A stretch of 64,000 bases of DNA from Pseudomonas fluorescens (GCF_000968015.1 NZ_LACH01000014.1:171582-235581), one strand, 5' to 3'; numbered from the stretch's first letter, positions 8,989 to 19,676 are shown. The notes: a model not told the origin generated them from the letters alone. Numbers and translations are program-made.

Positions 8989-10497
8989 ATGGCGCATAAC
9001 GAAGCAGTCGACGTAGTACTGGTTGGGGCCGGCATCATGAGTGCCACCCTCGCTGTACTGCTCAAAGAGCTCGACCCCGCGATCAAGCTGGAAGTCGTCG
9101 AGCTGATGGATTCCGGTGCCGCGGAGAGTTCGAACCCGTGGAACAACGCCGGTACCGGTCACGCCGGGCTGTGTGAGCTCAACTACACGCCGCAGGCCGC
9201 CGACGGCACCGTCGACATCAAGAAAGCCGTGCACATCAACACCCAGTTCGAGGTGTCGAAGCAGTTCTGGTCCTACCTGACCAAAAAAAGCACCTTCGGC
9301 TCGTGCAAGACGTTCATCAGCCCGGTGCCGCACCTGAGCTTCGTCCAGGGCGACGATGGCGTTTCCTTCCTCAAGGAACGCTTCAAGACGCTGAGCAAGC
9401 ACCACGCCTTCTCGGACATGGAATACACCGAAGACAAGGCCACCATGGCCGAGTGGATGCCGCTGATGATGCCTGGCCGGCCGGCCGACGAAGTCGTCGC
9501 CGCCACCCGCGTCATGAACGGCACCGACGTCAACTTCGGCGCCCTGACCAATCAACTGCTCAAGCACCTGACCAGCGCACCCGATACCCAGGTCAAGTAC
9601 TGCAAGCGCGTGACCGGCCTCAAGCGTAACGGCAGCGGCTGGACCGTCAGCATCAAGGACGTCAACAGCGGCAATTCCCGTGACGTCGACGCGAAATTCG
9701 TGTTCCTCGGCGCTGGCGGCGCGGCACTGCCGCTGCTGCAAGCTTCGGGCATCGAAGAAAGCAAAGGCTTCGGCGGCTTCCCGATCAGTGGCCAGTGGCT
9801 GCGCTGCGACAACCCGGAAGTGGTCAAACACCACCAGGCCAAGGTGTACAGCCAGGCAGCCGTGGGTTCGCCACCGATGTCGGTGCCGCACCTGGACACC
9901 CGCGTCGTCGATGGCAAGAAGTCCCTGCTGTTCGGACCTTACGCCGGCTTCACCACCAAGTTCCTCAAGCACGGCTCCTTCATGGACCTGCCGATGTCGG
10001 TTCGCGCCGGCAACATCGGCCCGATGCTGGCCGTGGCCAAAAACAACATGGACCTGACCAAGTACCTGGTCAGCGAAGTGATGCAGTCGATGGAGCAGCG
10101 CCTGGATTCCCTGCGTCGCTTCTACCCTGAAGCGAAAGCCGAAGACTGGCGCCTGGAAGTGGCCGGCCAACGCGTGCAGATCATCAAGAAAGACCCGAAA
10201 AAGGGCGGCGTTCTGCAGTTCGGTACCGAACTGGTCGCGGCCAAGGACGGTACCCTTGCTGCCCTGCTCGGCGCTTCGCCAGGCGCGTCGGTGACTGTTT
10301 CGATCATGCTTGAGCTGATCGAGAAATGCTTCCCGAACAAAGCGTCCGGTGAGTGGGCTGCCAAACTGGCGGAAATCTTCCCGGCTCGGGAAAAGGTTCT
10401 GGAAACCGACGCTGCGCTGTATCGCAAGATCAATGTGCAGAACAACGTCGCGCTGGAACTGGTTGAAGCCAGCAACGAGACCGAAAGCTACGCTTGA
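8989..10497 (+). CDS. mqo: Malate:quinone oxidoreductase
   Basis: A 502-residue FAD enzyme that oxidises malate to oxaloacetate and passes electrons to the quinone pool at the inner face of the membrane, replacing or assisting soluble malate dehydrogenase in the citric acid cycle. The N-terminal dinucleotide-binding segment [17 protein letters not shown] starts near residue 8, followed by the family block [20 protein letters not shown] near residues 45-65. Length fits the family (about 490-550). The ATG at 8989 has a GGAGA ribosome site. A strong terminator follows, so it is monocistronic. Confidence 0.96.
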   Translation: MAHNEAVDVVLVGAGIMSATLAVLLKELDPAIKLEVVELMDSGAAESSNPWNNAGTGHAGLCELNYTPQAADGTVDIKKAVHINTQFEVSKQFWSYLTKKSTFGSCKTFISPVPHLSFVQGDDGVSFLKERFKTLSKHHAFSDMEYTEDKATMAEWMPLMMPGRPADEVVAATRVMNGTDVNFGALTNQLLKHLTSAPDTQVKYCKRVTGLKRNGSGWTVSIKDVNSGNSRDVDAKFVFLGAGGAALPLLQASGIEESKGFGGFPISGQWLRCDNPEVVKHHQAKVYSQAAVGSPPMSVPHLDTRVVDGKKSLLFGPYAGFTTKFLKHGSFMDLPMSVRAGNIGPMLAVAKNNMDLTKYLVSEVMQSMEQRLDSLRRFYPEAKAEDWRLEVAGQRVQIIKKDPKKGGVLQFGTELVAAKDGTLAALLGASPGASVTVSIMLELIEKCFPNKASGEWAAKLAEIFPAREKVLETDAALYRKINVQNNVALELVEASNETESYA

Positions 10498-10508
10498 TTC
10501 GGCCTCAT

Positions 10509-10548
10509 AAAAAACGCCCCGCTCTCATTGAGAGCGGGGCGTTTTTTT
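10509..10548 (+). terminator. Intrinsic terminator of mqo
   Basis: Stem ACGCCCCGCTCT with its complement around a short CATTG loop, followed by seven T. It begins 12 bases after the mqo stop codon. Confidence 0.92.
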
Positions 10549-10597
10549 ATGGCCGGTGAAACGGATAATTCAAGATCATCAGTGTTTGTTCCGGCCT

Positions 10598-10670
10598 CAT
10601 CGCGAGCAAGCTCGCTCCCACATTTGATTGTGTACACCAATCCACTGTGGGAGCGAGCTTGCTCGCGATG
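10598..10670. repeat. REP doublet
   Basis: Perfect inverted arms of 25 bases (10598-10622 and 10646-10670), core TGTGGGAGCGAGCTTGCTCG. It lies between the mqo terminator and the 3' end of the PA4642-like gene. Confidence 0.9.
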
Positions 10671-10721
10671 GGGCCAGCAATCACACCCGCCAAGGCATGA
10701 CAACAACCGGTGTGTCTGGAA

Positions 10722-11009
10722 TTAACCGCGGGCCTTGTTGATCAGCTCGATGTACTCGGCCGCGTTGCGCTGATCCTTGATCAGGGCGACGAAGTCATTG
10801 CCGTGCTCATCCTTGCCATCCAGATCCAGACCGGCTTCGACGAAGAACGTCAGAAAACGCTCGAAGTCGTCGATGCGCAGGCCACGATAGGCCTTGATCA
10901 GTTTGTGCAGCGACGGCGACGTGGCGTCGACCGGTTCGAAATCGAGGAACAGCTTGATCTGCTCATCGCCGATCTCGTCACCAATCACTTGCTTCTTATC
11001 TTTACGCAT
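10722..11009 (-). CDS. PA4642-like conserved small protein
   Basis: A 95-residue soluble acidic protein beginning MRKDKKQVIGDEIGDEQIKL. It has no membrane segment or recognisable catalytic motif. Its place next to mqo matches my recollection of P. aeruginosa PA4642, whose family is described only by locus name. It is probably transcribed on its own: the next minus-strand gene upstream ends 63 bases away. Function unknown. Confidence 0.75.
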   Translation of the reverse strand: MRKDKKQVIGDEIGDEQIKLFLDFEPVDATSPSLHKLIKAYRGLRIDDFERFLTFFVEAGLDLDGKDEHGNDFVALIKDQRNAAEYIELINKARG

Positions 11010-11072
11010 TGCCGACTCCAGCTCGCAGACATTTCACGGGGCGGGCAGTTTACCCCTCCCTTGCCACCGGGC

Positions 11073-11558
11073 TCAACGCGGACGAACAGCGCCCGTGTGC
11101 AGATCGGCCCAGACATGGCCGTTGGCGTAGCTGAGGAACTGGCAATACACCGTGTCATTGCGCAACAAGTCGATCACCACGCGGTACTGAGCCATCGGGT
11201 AAAACAGCGTCAGGGTTTTATTTTTGTCGTCGTAGATCGGCTTTTTCAGGCTTTTGCTTTCGCCATCGAAATTGACCAGTACCTGGTTGATGGTCGCGCC
11301 CTTGTTCAAGGATTTGCCCTTGAGACGGATCAGCAACGGTGAGGTCACCGGAATTGGCTGCTGGTTGGACTGGCGCTGGCTGCCGACCACCACCGAGTAC
11401 TCGGTAACCTGCAACAGCTGTTGCTGATCGGGTTCCGCGTCACGCAGAGTCAGGTCATCGGGGGGCAGAAACTGCGCGTGCATCGGCGCCGGGGCGGCCG
11501 CCAGAGGCAGGCTGATAGTCAGCAACAGAGCGGCGCAGCTGCGGATCAAAAGGCTCAT
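11073..11558 (-). CDS. Exported protein of unknown function
   Basis: A 161-residue protein starting at the ATG at 11558 behind a GGAG site. A signal peptide covers about residues 1-22 (LLIRSCAALLLTISLPLAAA). The mature part is beta-rich (TEYSVVVGSQ, LLIRLKGKSL) and ends in a basic tail. A longer frame to 11759 runs into the REP doublet and is rejected. I do not recognise the family; a periplasmic location is inferred. Confidence 0.65.
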   Translation of the reverse strand: MSLLIRSCAALLLTISLPLAAAPAPMHAQFLPPDDLTLRDAEPDQQQLLQVTEYSVVVGSQRQSNQQPIPVTSPLLIRLKGKSLNKGATINQVLVNFDGESKSLKKPIYDDKNKTLTLFYPMAQYRVVIDLLRNDTVYCQFLSYANGHVWADLHTGAVRPR

Positions 11559-11631
11559 GACAGGCTCCGGAGGGCGGGGCCGAGCACTGTAGCATGGGCG
11601 CACAAAAGTGGATCTGTGAACACAGAACCAA

Positions 11632-11721
11632 TGTGGGAGCGAGCTTGCTCGCGATAGCGGTGTATCAGTCACCATCAATGCTGAAGGTGAGGCCGCCATC
11701 GCGAGCAAGCTCGCTCTCACA
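11632..11721. repeat. REP doublet
   Basis: Inverted REP pair: ATGTGGGAGCGAGCTTGCTC at the left arm and the complement at about 11697-11721, with one base changed in the right arm (CTCTCAC for CTCCCAC). It lies between the exported protein gene and hpt. Confidence 0.85.
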
Positions 11722-11739
11722 GGGATTTGTTTCAGGTTT

Positions 11740-12297
11740 TTACATGCCTTTAACAGCAAAAATCCCGTTGGCGTTACGCCAGTAGCCTTTGTAGTCCATG
11801 CCGTAACCGAAGATGTAGCGGTCGATGCATGGCAGGCCGACGAAATCGGCTTTCAGGTCCGGGCGAGCCTTGCGGTCGTGGTCCTTGTCGATCAGCACGG
11901 CGGTGTGCACAGCGCGGGCACCGGCGTGTTTGCAGAAGTCGATGATCGCGCCCAGGGTGTGACCTTCGTCGAGGATGTCGTCGATGATCAGCACGTCACG
12001 GTCGATGAACGATACTTCCGGCTTGGCTTTCCAGAACAGATCACCGCCGCTGGTTTCGTTGCGATAACGGGTGGCGTGCAGGTAGGACGCTTCCAGCGGG
12101 AAGTTCAGATAGGTCAGCAGCTTGCCGGAGAAAATCAGCCCGCCGTTCATCACGCAGAACACCACCGGATTGCTTTCAGCCAGCTGATCGTTGATTTGTG
12201 CACCGACGCGGGCGATGGCCGCCTCGACTTCAGCTTCGGTGTACAGGCAGTCAGCCTCTCGCATGATTTGACGGATATGCTCGAGATCAGCGGACAT
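11740..12297 (-). CDS. hpt: Hypoxanthine-guanine phosphoribosyltransferase
   Basis: A 185-residue salvage enzyme that joins hypoxanthine or guanine to PRPP to give IMP or GMP in the cytoplasm. The PRPP-binding loop is VLIIDDILDEGHTL near residues 104-117, with the usual paired acidic residues. The start at 12297 gives MSADLEHIRQIMREADCL; an upstream extension of 23 residues is unlikely. It is divergent from upp and shares a 164-base promoter region with it. The order hpt | upp-uraA is known from other pseudomonads. Confidence 0.93.
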   Translation of the reverse strand: MSADLEHIRQIMREADCLYTEAEVEAAIARVGAQINDQLAESNPVVFCVMNGGLIFSGKLLTYLNFPLEASYLHATRYRNETSGGDLFWKAKPEVSFIDRDVLIIDDILDEGHTLGAIIDFCKHAGARAVHTAVLIDKDHDRKARPDLKADFVGLPCIDRYIFGYGMDYKGYWRNANGIFAVKGM

Positions 12298-12461
12298 GGC
12301 GCTCTCCAGGGGGGTGGCAGGTTCGGAAAAGCGGGCAAAGGTACGCATCAACCGAGGCCAGATCAAGCGTTTGTGGACTAACGTACTGTATGTCTATAGG
12401 ACAACACCCTCGGATAGATTAATCTAGGCCGGTTTTTTTGCCCGCCGCCGGAGCCTTTCCC

Positions 12462-13100
12462 ATGCCCATCCTCGAGATCCGCCATCCGCTGATCCGCCAT
12501 AAACTCGGCCTTATGCGCCGCGCCGACATCAGCACGAAGAATTTCCGTGAGCTCGCTCAGGAAGTCGGTGCCCTGCTGACCTATGAAGCCACCAAAGACC
12601 TGCCGCTGGAAAGCTACGACATCGAAGGCTGGGCCGGCACTGTGTCGGTCGAGAAAATCGCCGGCAAGAAAATTACTGTAGTACCGATCCTGCGCGCCGG
12701 TATCGGCATGCTCGAAGGCGTGCTGAGCCTGATCCCGGGCGCCAAAGTCAGCGCCGTGGGTGTGGCTCGCAACGAACAAACGCTGCAGGCCCACACCTAC
12801 CTGGAAAAACTGGTTCCGGAAATCAACGAACGCCTGGCGATGATCATCGACCCGATGCTCGCCACCGGCAGCTCCATGGTCGCGACCATCGACCTGCTGA
12901 AAAAAGCCGGTTGCCGGGATATCCGCGCGATGGTGCTGGTGGCTGCCCCTGAAGGCATCGCCGCCGTAGAGAAAGCTCACCCGGACGTGACCATCTACAC
13001 CGCTTCCATTGACGAGAAACTCAACGAACACGGTTACATCATCCCAGGCCTGGGCGATGCCGGTGACAAGATCTTCGGCACCAAGCAGAAGGACGCTTGA
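12462..13100 (+). CDS. upp: Uracil phosphoribosyltransferase
   Basis: A 212-residue enzyme that converts uracil and PRPP to UMP. The N-terminus [18 protein letters not shown] is the family hallmark. The PRPP loop is [13 protein letters not shown] near residues 127-139 and the uracil-binding C-terminal block [16 protein letters not shown] closes the protein. The length equals that of most bacterial Upp proteins (208-212). Its stop codon lies two bases before the uraA start, so the two genes are one operon. Confidence 0.96.
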   Translation: MPILEIRHPLIRHKLGLMRRADISTKNFRELAQEVGALLTYEATKDLPLESYDIEGWAGTVSVEKIAGKKITVVPILRAGIGMLEGVLSLIPGAKVSAVGVARNEQTLQAHTYLEKLVPEINERLAMIIDPMLATGSSMVATIDLLKKAGCRDIRAMVLVAAPEGIAAVEKAHPDVTIYTASIDEKLNEHGYIIPGLGDAGDKIFGTKQKDA

Positions 13101-13102
13101 GC

Positions 13103-14377
13103 ATGCAGCAAGAGTTCAACGATCCGCTCTGGCGCACGGTGCTGTCGGGTGCGCAGATGCTGTTCGTGGCCTTCGGCGCTCTGGTGTTGATGCCGCTGAT
13201 TACCGGCCTCGACCCGAACGTCGCGCTGTTCACCGCAGGCCTGGGGACGATTCTGTTCCAGATCGTCACCGGGCGTCAGGTGCCGGTGTTCCTGGCGTCG
13301 AGCTTTGCCTTCATCACCCCGATCATTCTCGCCAAGGGCCAGTTCGGCCTCGCGGCGACCATGGGCGGCGTGATGGCGGCCGGCTTCGTCTACACCTTCC
13401 TCGGCCTTGCGGTGAAGATCAAAGGCACCGGTTTCATTGACCGTCTGCTGCCACCGGTGGTGATTGGCCCGGTGATCATCTCCATCGGCCTGGCCATGGC
13501 GCCGATCGCCGCCAACATGGCGATGGGCAAGGCTGGCGATGGCACTGAGCTGATTCATTATCAGACGGCGATGCTGATCTCGATGCCTGCGCTGTTGACC
13601 ACCCTCATCGTCGCGGTGTTCGGTAAAGGCATCTTCCGCCTGGTGCCGATCATCTCCGGTGTGCTGGTGGGTTTTGCGATGGCGTTTTATTTCGGCGTCG
13701 TTGATACCGCGAAAATTGCTGCTGCACCGTGGTTTGCGATCCCGCACTTCACCGCGCCGGAATTCAACTGGCAGGCGATTCTGTTCATCGTTCCGGTGGC
13801 TCTGGCCCCGGCCATCGAGCACATCGGCGGCGTGATTGCAGTCGGTAGCGTGACCGGTCGCGATTACCTGAAGAAACCCGGCCTGCACCGCACCCTGCTC
13901 GGCGATGGCATTGCCACCACCGCCGCCGGCCTGTTTGGCGGTCCACCCAACACCACCTACGCCGAAGTGACGGGCGCGGTGATGCTGACCAAGAACTACA
14001 ACCCGAAGATCATGACCTGGGCGGCGATTTTCGCCATCAGCCTGGCGTTCATCGGCAAGTTCGGCGCGCTGCTGCAAAGCATTCCAGTGCCGGTGATGGG
14101 CGGAATTCTGTGCCTGTTGTTCGGTTCGATCGCGGCGGTGGGCATGAACACGCTGATTCGCCACAAAATCGACCTGGCCGAAGCGCGCAATCTGGTGATT
14201 GTCTCGGTGACTCTGGTGTTCGGGATTGGCGGCGTATTGGTCGGCACCGGCACAGGGCCGGACGACTTCGGCCTCAAAGGCATCGCGCTGTGCGCGGTGA
14301 CGGCGATTGTGCTGAACCTGTTGCTACCGGGTAATGACAGCTGGAAGCACAAAAAGGCGAATGAATCGTTGTTGTAA
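13103..14377 (+). CDS. uraA: Uracil permease, NCS2 family
   Basis: A 424-residue inner-membrane protein with about 12-14 hydrophobic segments, of the nucleobase:cation symporter-2 family. Typical segments include the N-terminal GAQMLFVAFGALVLMPLITG, the substrate-domain stretch APAIEHIGGVIAVG near residue 235 and GLFGGPPNTTYAE near residue 273. The ATG at 13103 lies behind AAGGA at about 13090; a TTG two codons upstream overlaps the upp stop. Coupling with upp indicates uracil import followed by trapping as UMP. Confidence 0.94.
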   Translation: MQQEFNDPLWRTVLSGAQMLFVAFGALVLMPLITGLDPNVALFTAGLGTILFQIVTGRQVPVFLASSFAFITPIILAKGQFGLAATMGGVMAAGFVYTFLGLAVKIKGTGFIDRLLPPVVIGPVIISIGLAMAPIAANMAMGKAGDGTELIHYQTAMLISMPALLTTLIVAVFGKGIFRLVPIISGVLVGFAMAFYFGVVDTAKIAAAPWFAIPHFTAPEFNWQAILFIVPVALAPAIEHIGGVIAVGSVTGRDYLKKPGLHRTLLGDGIATTAAGLFGGPPNTTYAEVTGAVMLTKNYNPKIMTWAAIFAISLAFIGKFGALLQSIPVPVMGGILCLLFGSIAAVGMNTLIRHKIDLAEARNLVIVSVTLVFGIGGVLVGTGTGPDDFGLKGIALCAVTAIVLNLLLPGNDSWKHKKANESLL

Positions 14378-14394
14378 CAGGTTGTGTAAAGCTC

Positions 14395-14487
14395 TGTGGC
14401 GAGGGGATTTATCCCCGTTGGGTCGCGAAGCGGCCCTAAAGAATGGGACTGCTGCGCAGTCCAACGGGGATAAATCCCCTCGCCACA
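14395..14487. repeat. Inverted repeat of the TGTGGCGAGGGGATTTATCC family
   Basis: Inverted arms about 26 bases long (14395-14420 and 14462-14487) reading TGTGGCGAGGGGATTTATCC and complement, with a second inner hairpin (CGCGAAGCGGCC, ACTGCTGCGCAGT). A different family from the other repeats here. Convergent position between uraA and hemH. Confidence 0.87.
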
Positions 14488-14489
14488 AT

Positions 14490-15512
14490 TTACAGGGCCA
14501 ACGGGGCCCTTTCACACAAGGTGCTCAACGCCCGCGCCCACTGCGGATCGTCATTGAGGCACGGCACCAACACCAACTCCTCCCCCCCGGCCTCGCGGAA
14601 CAGCTCTTTGCCGCGATCCCCGATCTCTTCCAGCGTCTCGATGCAATCGGCAACGAACGCCGGGCACATCACCAGCACTTTCTTCACGCCCATTCCAGCC
14701 AACTCATCAAGGCGCGCTTCGGTGTAGGGTTCGATCCATTTGGCCCGGCCCAGACGCGACTGGAAGGACACCGACCACTTGCCGTCCGGCAAACCCATGC
14801 GTTTGGCAAATTCCGCGGCAGTTCGCAGGCATTGCCCGCGATAACAGGTCGCGACCACTTCCGGTGGCGCACCGGCGCAGCAATCGCCGCCACCCTCAAA
14901 ACTGTGTCCGGGATTGAGCTTCTTCAGATGCCGCTCCGGCAATCCGTGAAAGCTCAGCAGGAGGTGATCGTAATCCTGCTGCAGATGCGGCTTGGCACTG
15001 GCCACCAGCGCATCGAGGTATTCCGGCTGGTCGTAAAACGGCTGAAGAATTGAAAACTGCAGATCAAGATTCTTCTCCCGCACGACCCGTTTGGCTTCTT
15101 CGATCACCGTGGTCACGGTGCTGTCAGCGAACTGCGGGTACAGAGGCGCCAGCGTGATACGTTTGATCCCCTGCCCGGCCATGCGCACCAGCACCGACTC
15201 GATCGACGGCTCACCGTAACGCATCGCCAGTTCCACCGGACCGTGGGTCCACTGGGCAGTCATAACCTGTTGCAGGCGACGGCTGAGCACCACCAACGGC
15301 GAGCCCTCATCCCACCAGATCGAGGCGTAGGCGTGGGCAGACTGCTCCGGGCGCTTGAACAGGATCAGCGACACCAGCAAACGTCGCACCGGCCAGGGCA
15401 GGTCGATCACATACGGGTCCATCAGAAACTGATTGAGGTAACTGCGCACATCCGCCACCGAGGTGGAGGCCGGGGAGCCCAGATTGACCAGAAGCAATGC
15501 GTGATCGGTCAT
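14490..15512 (-). CDS. hemH: Ferrochelatase with cysteine-rich insertion
   Basis: A 340-residue enzyme inserting Fe2+ into protoporphyrin IX, the last step of protoheme synthesis. The catalytic histidine is H189 in [12 protein letters not shown]. The family blocks LLLVNLGSP (N-terminus) and [17 protein letters not shown] are present. After the catalytic block comes an insertion with four cysteines, C211, C212, C223 and C228, absent from the E. coli enzyme as I know it; it might bind metal. The stop is 14 bases after the TIGR01777 gene start region is passed, and the two minus-strand genes are 13 bases apart, so they are co-transcribed. Confidence 0.95.
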   Translation of the reverse strand: MTDHALLLVNLGSPASTSVADVRSYLNQFLMDPYVIDLPWPVRRLLVSLILFKRPEQSAHAYASIWWDEGSPLVVLSRRLQQVMTAQWTHGPVELAMRYGEPSIESVLVRMAGQGIKRITLAPLYPQFADSTVTTVIEEAKRVVREKNLDLQFSILQPFYDQPEYLDALVASAKPHLQQDYDHLLLSFHGLPERHLKKLNPGHSFEGGGDCCAGAPPEVVATCYRGQCLRTAAEFAKRMGLPDGKWSVSFQSRLGRAKWIEPYTEARLDELAGMGVKKVLVMCPAFVADCIETLEEIGDRGKELFREAGGEELVLVPCLNDDPQWARALSTLCERAPLAL

Positions 15513-15525
15513 GCAACGTCCTATT

Positions 15526-16428
15526 TCAAAGGCGGCTGGAAAGGTCGTCCAGAGCCGCGCGCAAATCAGTGAACCGGAAAGTGAAACCCGCTTCCAGCAA
15601 GCGAGCCGGTACGGCCTTCTGGCCGCCCAGCAACAGCAATGACAATTCGCCCAGACACACCTTCAACGCCAGGGCCGGCATGGGCATGAACGTCGGGCGG
15701 TGCAGCACGCTGCCCAACGTCTTGGCAAACTCGCGGTTGCGCACCGGCTTGGGCGCGCAGGCATTATAAGGACCACTGGTGTCTTCCTGATGCAGAAGAA
15801 AATCAATCAGGGCGATTTGATCGTTGATATGGATCCACGGCATCCACTGCCGGCCATTGCCAATAGGCCCGCCCAGCCCCATTTTGAACGGCAGCAACAG
15901 CCGCGACAAAAAGCCGCCCTCGGCCGACAACACCAGCCCGGTACGAATGAAAATCACCCGAATGCCCAAGCCTTCGGCACGCTGGGCGGTTTCTTCCCAG
16001 GCAATGCACAACTGGCTGGCGAAATCATCGATGACCGGTGGAGACTTCTCGGTCAATTCCCGCTCGCCCCCGTCACCGTACCAACCGACCGCAGACCCCG
16101 AAATCAACACCTGCGGTTTTTGTTCACGGGTTTCGAGCCAGGCCAGCAGGGTTTCGGTCAGGGTGATGCGACTGCTCCACAACAGCGCTTTGCGTCGGGT
16201 TGTCCAGGGGCGATCGGCAATCGGTGCACCCGCGAGGTTGATAATCGCATCCACTGGCTCCTGACCGATGTCCTCGAGGCGGGCCACTCCATGCACTTGG
16301 GCACCGCAGATTTTCGCGACTTTTTCAGGCTTGCGACTCCAGACCGTCACGCGATGCCCCTGACTCAACCAGAGGTGGCAGAGTTGACGTCCTATCAAAC
16401 CAGTACCGCCGGTCAGCAATATGTGCAT
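15526..16428 (-). CDS. TIGR01777 family NAD(P)-dependent epimerase/oxidoreductase (YfcH-like)
   Basis: A 300-residue extended short-chain dehydrogenase. The Rossmann motif [12 protein letters not shown] starts near residue 6, and the family block [14 protein letters not shown] lies near residues 66-80, followed by [16 protein letters not shown]01777/SDR39U1 proteins have no firmly known substrate. It is directly upstream of hemH and divergent from the renalase-like gene. The 196-base gap contains one probable LitR-type operator closer to the renalase side. The minus-strand TATAAA near 16470 could be its -10 element. Confidence 0.87.
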   Translation of the reverse strand: MHILLTGGTGLIGRQLCHLWLSQGHRVTVWSRKPEKVAKICGAQVHGVARLEDIGQEPVDAIINLAGAPIADRPWTTRRKALLWSSRITLTETLLAWLETREQKPQVLISGSAVGWYGDGGERELTEKSPPVIDDFASQLCIAWEETAQRAEGLGIRVIFIRTGLVLSAEGGFLSRLLLPFKMGLGGPIGNGRQWMPWIHINDQIALIDFLLHQEDTSGPYNACAPKPVRNREFAKTLGSVLHRPTFMPMPALALKVCLGELSLLLLGGQKAVPARLLEAGFTFRFTDLRAALDDLSSRL

Positions 16429-16549
16429 GACTACTTCCTCACGTAGCGTTTTACCCTGATCCCTAGTCTATTTTTATAAGCAGGGATCTTTGGTATCGGG
16501 CAGGCTCTGTGATTAACAATAGGCCAAGCTGTCAGAACGAGAACGCTAA

Positions 16550-17611
<1,062 letters not shown>

Positions 17612-17648
17612 ACCGCATCGATCCGGTAGGAGGCCTGACGGTAAAACC

Positions 17649-17672
17649 TATACAAACAATTTGACTTGTACA
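17649..17672. promoter_or_regulatory. LitR/PplR operator 1 of the light operon
   Basis: TATACA (17649-17654), 12 bases, TGTACA (17667-17672): a perfect match to the PplR1 direct repeat T(G/A)TACA-N12-TGTA(C/T)A. The -35 hexamer of the operon promoter (TTGACT, 17661-17666) sits inside it, which fits a repressor mode of action. Confidence 0.87.
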
Positions 17673-17688
17673 CCTTTGAATCTATGAT
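17661..17688 (+). promoter_or_regulatory. Sigma-70-type promoter of the light operon
   Basis: TTGACT (-35, 17661-17666) and TATGAT (-10, 17683-17688) with a 16-base spacer. The predicted transcript start is near 17695, between operator 1 and operator 2, about 50 bases before the first gene. Confidence 0.75.
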
Positions 17689-17698
17689 GAAGTTATGT

Positions 17699-17722
17699 TG
17701 TACAGACCAGACAGTTTGTACA
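17699..17722. promoter_or_regulatory. LitR/PplR operator 2 of the light operon
   Basis: TGTACA (17699-17704), 12 bases, TGTACA (17717-17722), again a perfect match to the consensus. Its centre is 50 bases from that of operator 1, close to five helical turns, so both sites face the same side of the DNA and lie on either side of the -10 region. Confidence 0.85.
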
Positions 17723-17744
17723 GGTTTAGATTCGAGGTGCTCCG

Positions 17745-18704
17745 ATGTCCCACGTCACCGTGAAACCGAAGATCGCCATCAGCGCCTGCCTGATGGGCGC
17801 AGAAGTGCGTTACAACGGCGGGCACAAGGCGTCGCGGCTGTGCAGTCGCACCCTCACTGACTATTTCGATTTCATCCCGGTCTGTCCGGAAGTCGCTATC
17901 GGTCTCGGCATTCCCCGTGAACCGATCCGTCTGGTGGGCGATCCCGAACATCCAGAAGCCATCGGTACCGTTAACCCGACACTCAATGTCACCCGGCCGC
18001 TGGCCGAGTACGGTCAGAAAATGGCCGCGGAATTGGGCGATCTCTGCGGCTACATCTTCATGCAGAAATCCCCGTCATGCGGCCTGGATCGGGTCAAGGT
18101 CTACCACGCCAACGGTGCGCCGGTGGACGGTGGAGGCCGTGGCATCTACGCCCAGGCGTTCTGCGCGGGGCATCCGGATTTACCGGTGGAAGAAGACGGT
18201 CGACTCAACGACCCGGTGCTGCGAGAAAACTTCCTCACCCGCGTGTTTGCCTACAGTGCCTGGCAGCAGTTGCTGCGCGAAGGCCTGACTCGCCGTGGCC
18301 TCACGGACTTTCACTCGCGCTACAAATACCTGCTGATGGCCCACAACCCGGTGCAATACAAAACCCTGGGCAACCTGCTGGGCAACATGGGCCAGATCGA
18401 CCCGAACGAACTCGGTCCACGCTATTTCAGCGAGCTGATGGCGGCCTTGAAAAAATGCGCCACACGCCGCACCCATACCAACGTCCTGCAACACATCAGT
18501 GGCTATCTCAAACAGACGATCAGCCCTGAAGACAAACAGGAAGTGCAGCACGTCATCGGTCAGTACCGCCACGGCATTGTGCCGTTGGTGGTGCCGCTGA
18601 CGCTGCTCAAACACTACTTCCGTCAACACCCGGATCCGTACATTGCGCAACAGGTTTACCTGCAACCGCACCCGGAAAATCTCAGTCTGCGAAACGCGAT
18701 CTAA
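17745..18704 (+). CDS. DUF523 and DUF1722 fusion protein (YbgA-like)
   Basis: A 319-residue protein. The N-terminal DUF523 domain (about residues 8-150) starts KIAISACLMGAEVRYNG and has conserved cysteines (CLMG, VCPE, SPSCG). The C-terminal DUF1722 domain (about 190-305) corresponds to E. coli YbgA, which lies next to phrB in E. coli. The function is unknown, but pairing with photolyase recurs. It is the first gene of the light operon; GAGG at about 17734 supports the ATG at 17745. The gap to the regulator gene is 10 bases. Confidence 0.88.
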   Translation: MSHVTVKPKIAISACLMGAEVRYNGGHKASRLCSRTLTDYFDFIPVCPEVAIGLGIPREPIRLVGDPEHPEAIGTVNPTLNVTRPLAEYGQKMAAELGDLCGYIFMQKSPSCGLDRVKVYHANGAPVDGGGRGIYAQAFCAGHPDLPVEEDGRLNDPVLRENFLTRVFAYSAWQQLLREGLTRRGLTDFHSRYKYLLMAHNPVQYKTLGNLLGNMGQIDPNELGPRYFSELMAALKKCATRRTHTNVLQHISGYLKQTISPEDKQEVQHVIGQYRHGIVPLVVPLTLLKHYFRQHPDPYIAQQVYLQPHPENLSLRNAI

Positions 18705-18714
18705 TGACAATCTA

Positions 18715-19656
18715 ATGAAAACCCTACTCGACACCAGCGCCAGCGAAGACCTCGGCGCCGACTTCAAGAAAGCCCTCGACGAAGGCTGGCTGCCGATCCG
18801 TGAGGTCGCGCGGCAGACCGGCGTCAACGCCGTCACCCTGCGGGCCTGGGAGCGGCGTTATGGCTTGATCGTGCCGCAACGCACGCCCAAGGGTCATCGG
18901 CTGTTCTCTGCCGAACACGTTCAACGCATCCTGACGATCCTCACCTGGCTCAACCGTGGCGTGGCCGTCAGCCAGGTCAAGCAACTGCTCGACACCCCGC
19001 AGGCCTTTACCGAGTCCGTCGAAAACGATTGGCAAGTGATGCGCCATACGTTGCTGCAAGCGGTCACTCAACTGAACGAACGCACCCTCGATGACACCGT
19101 CAATCAGGCCATGGCGTTGTACCCACCACGGACCTTGTGCGCACAACTGCTGATGCCGTTGCTGGCTGAACTGGAGCAACGCTGGCAAGGCCAGTTCGGC
19201 GCACAGATGGAGCGAGTGTTTTTTTACTCCTGGTTACGCAGCAAATTTGGCGCACGCATCTACCATAACAACCGCCAGTTACGCACCGCACCACTGTTGT
19301 TGATCAATCAATCGGACCTGCCACTGGAACCTCACCTGTGGCTGACCGCCTGGTTGATCAGCAGCGCCGATTGCCCGGTGGAAGTGTTCGACTGGCCACT
19401 CCCCGCCGGCGAACTCGCGCTGGCGGTCGATCATCTGCAAGCCCGCGGCGTACTGCTGTATTCCAGCAAAGCCATGAACCTTTCACAGCTGCCAAAACTT
19501 TTGAATGGTGTCAGTTGCCCAAAAATGATTGCCGGACCAACGGTATGCATCCACCACGCCGAGTTGTCCGTAAAAACTACTGAGATCGCTGATTTGTTCT
19601 TGGCCGAAGACCCGCTAATCGTCCATCAGGACCTGATTCAGCGTGGACTGATTTAA
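18715..19656 (+). CDS. MerR-family light-response regulator, LitR/CarH type class II (PplR1-like)
   Basis: A 313-residue regulator. The MerR helix-turn-helix spans about residues 25-95 (IREVARQTGVNAVTLRAWER, then RYGLIVPQRTPKGHRLFS). The C-terminal half (about 100-310) has the size and layout of the LitR/CarH cobalamin-binding region, but I find no DxHxxG motif for the cobalt-ligand histidine. This fits class II LitR proteins, which in P. putida respond to light through separate LOV photoreceptors rather than B12. It is in the operon behind operators it probably binds, so autoregulation is likely. The ATG at 18715 lacks a strong ribosome site. The stop codon overlaps a possible phr start. Confidence 0.87.
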   Translation: MKTLLDTSASEDLGADFKKALDEGWLPIREVARQTGVNAVTLRAWERRYGLIVPQRTPKGHRLFSAEHVQRILTILTWLNRGVAVSQVKQLLDTPQAFTESVENDWQVMRHTLLQAVTQLNERTLDDTVNQAMALYPPRTLCAQLLMPLLAELEQRWQGQFGAQMERVFFYSWLRSKFGARIYHNNRQLRTAPLLLINQSDLPLEPHLWLTAWLISSADCPVEVFDWPLPAGELALAVDHLQARGVLLYSSKAMNLSQLPKLLNGVSCPKMIAGPTVCIHHAELSVKTTEIADLFLAEDPLIVHQDLIQRGLI

Positions 19657-19676
19657 TGAAACGTACGGACACCACC

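Noticed and set aside
10630..10636. A TGTACA half-site in the REP loop after mqo
   Set aside because: No partner half-site at 12 bases distance and it lies in a repeat loop after a terminator.
12298..12461. Candidate divergent promoters between hpt and upp (TTGTGG with TATGTC, and a TATAG element)
   Set aside because: Hexamer matches are poor and several alternatives fit equally well, so no promoter is listed.
13034..14164. 376-residue open frame on the minus strand
   Set aside because: Antisense to uraA; low-complexity His/Arg/Gln-rich product, no recognisable motif.
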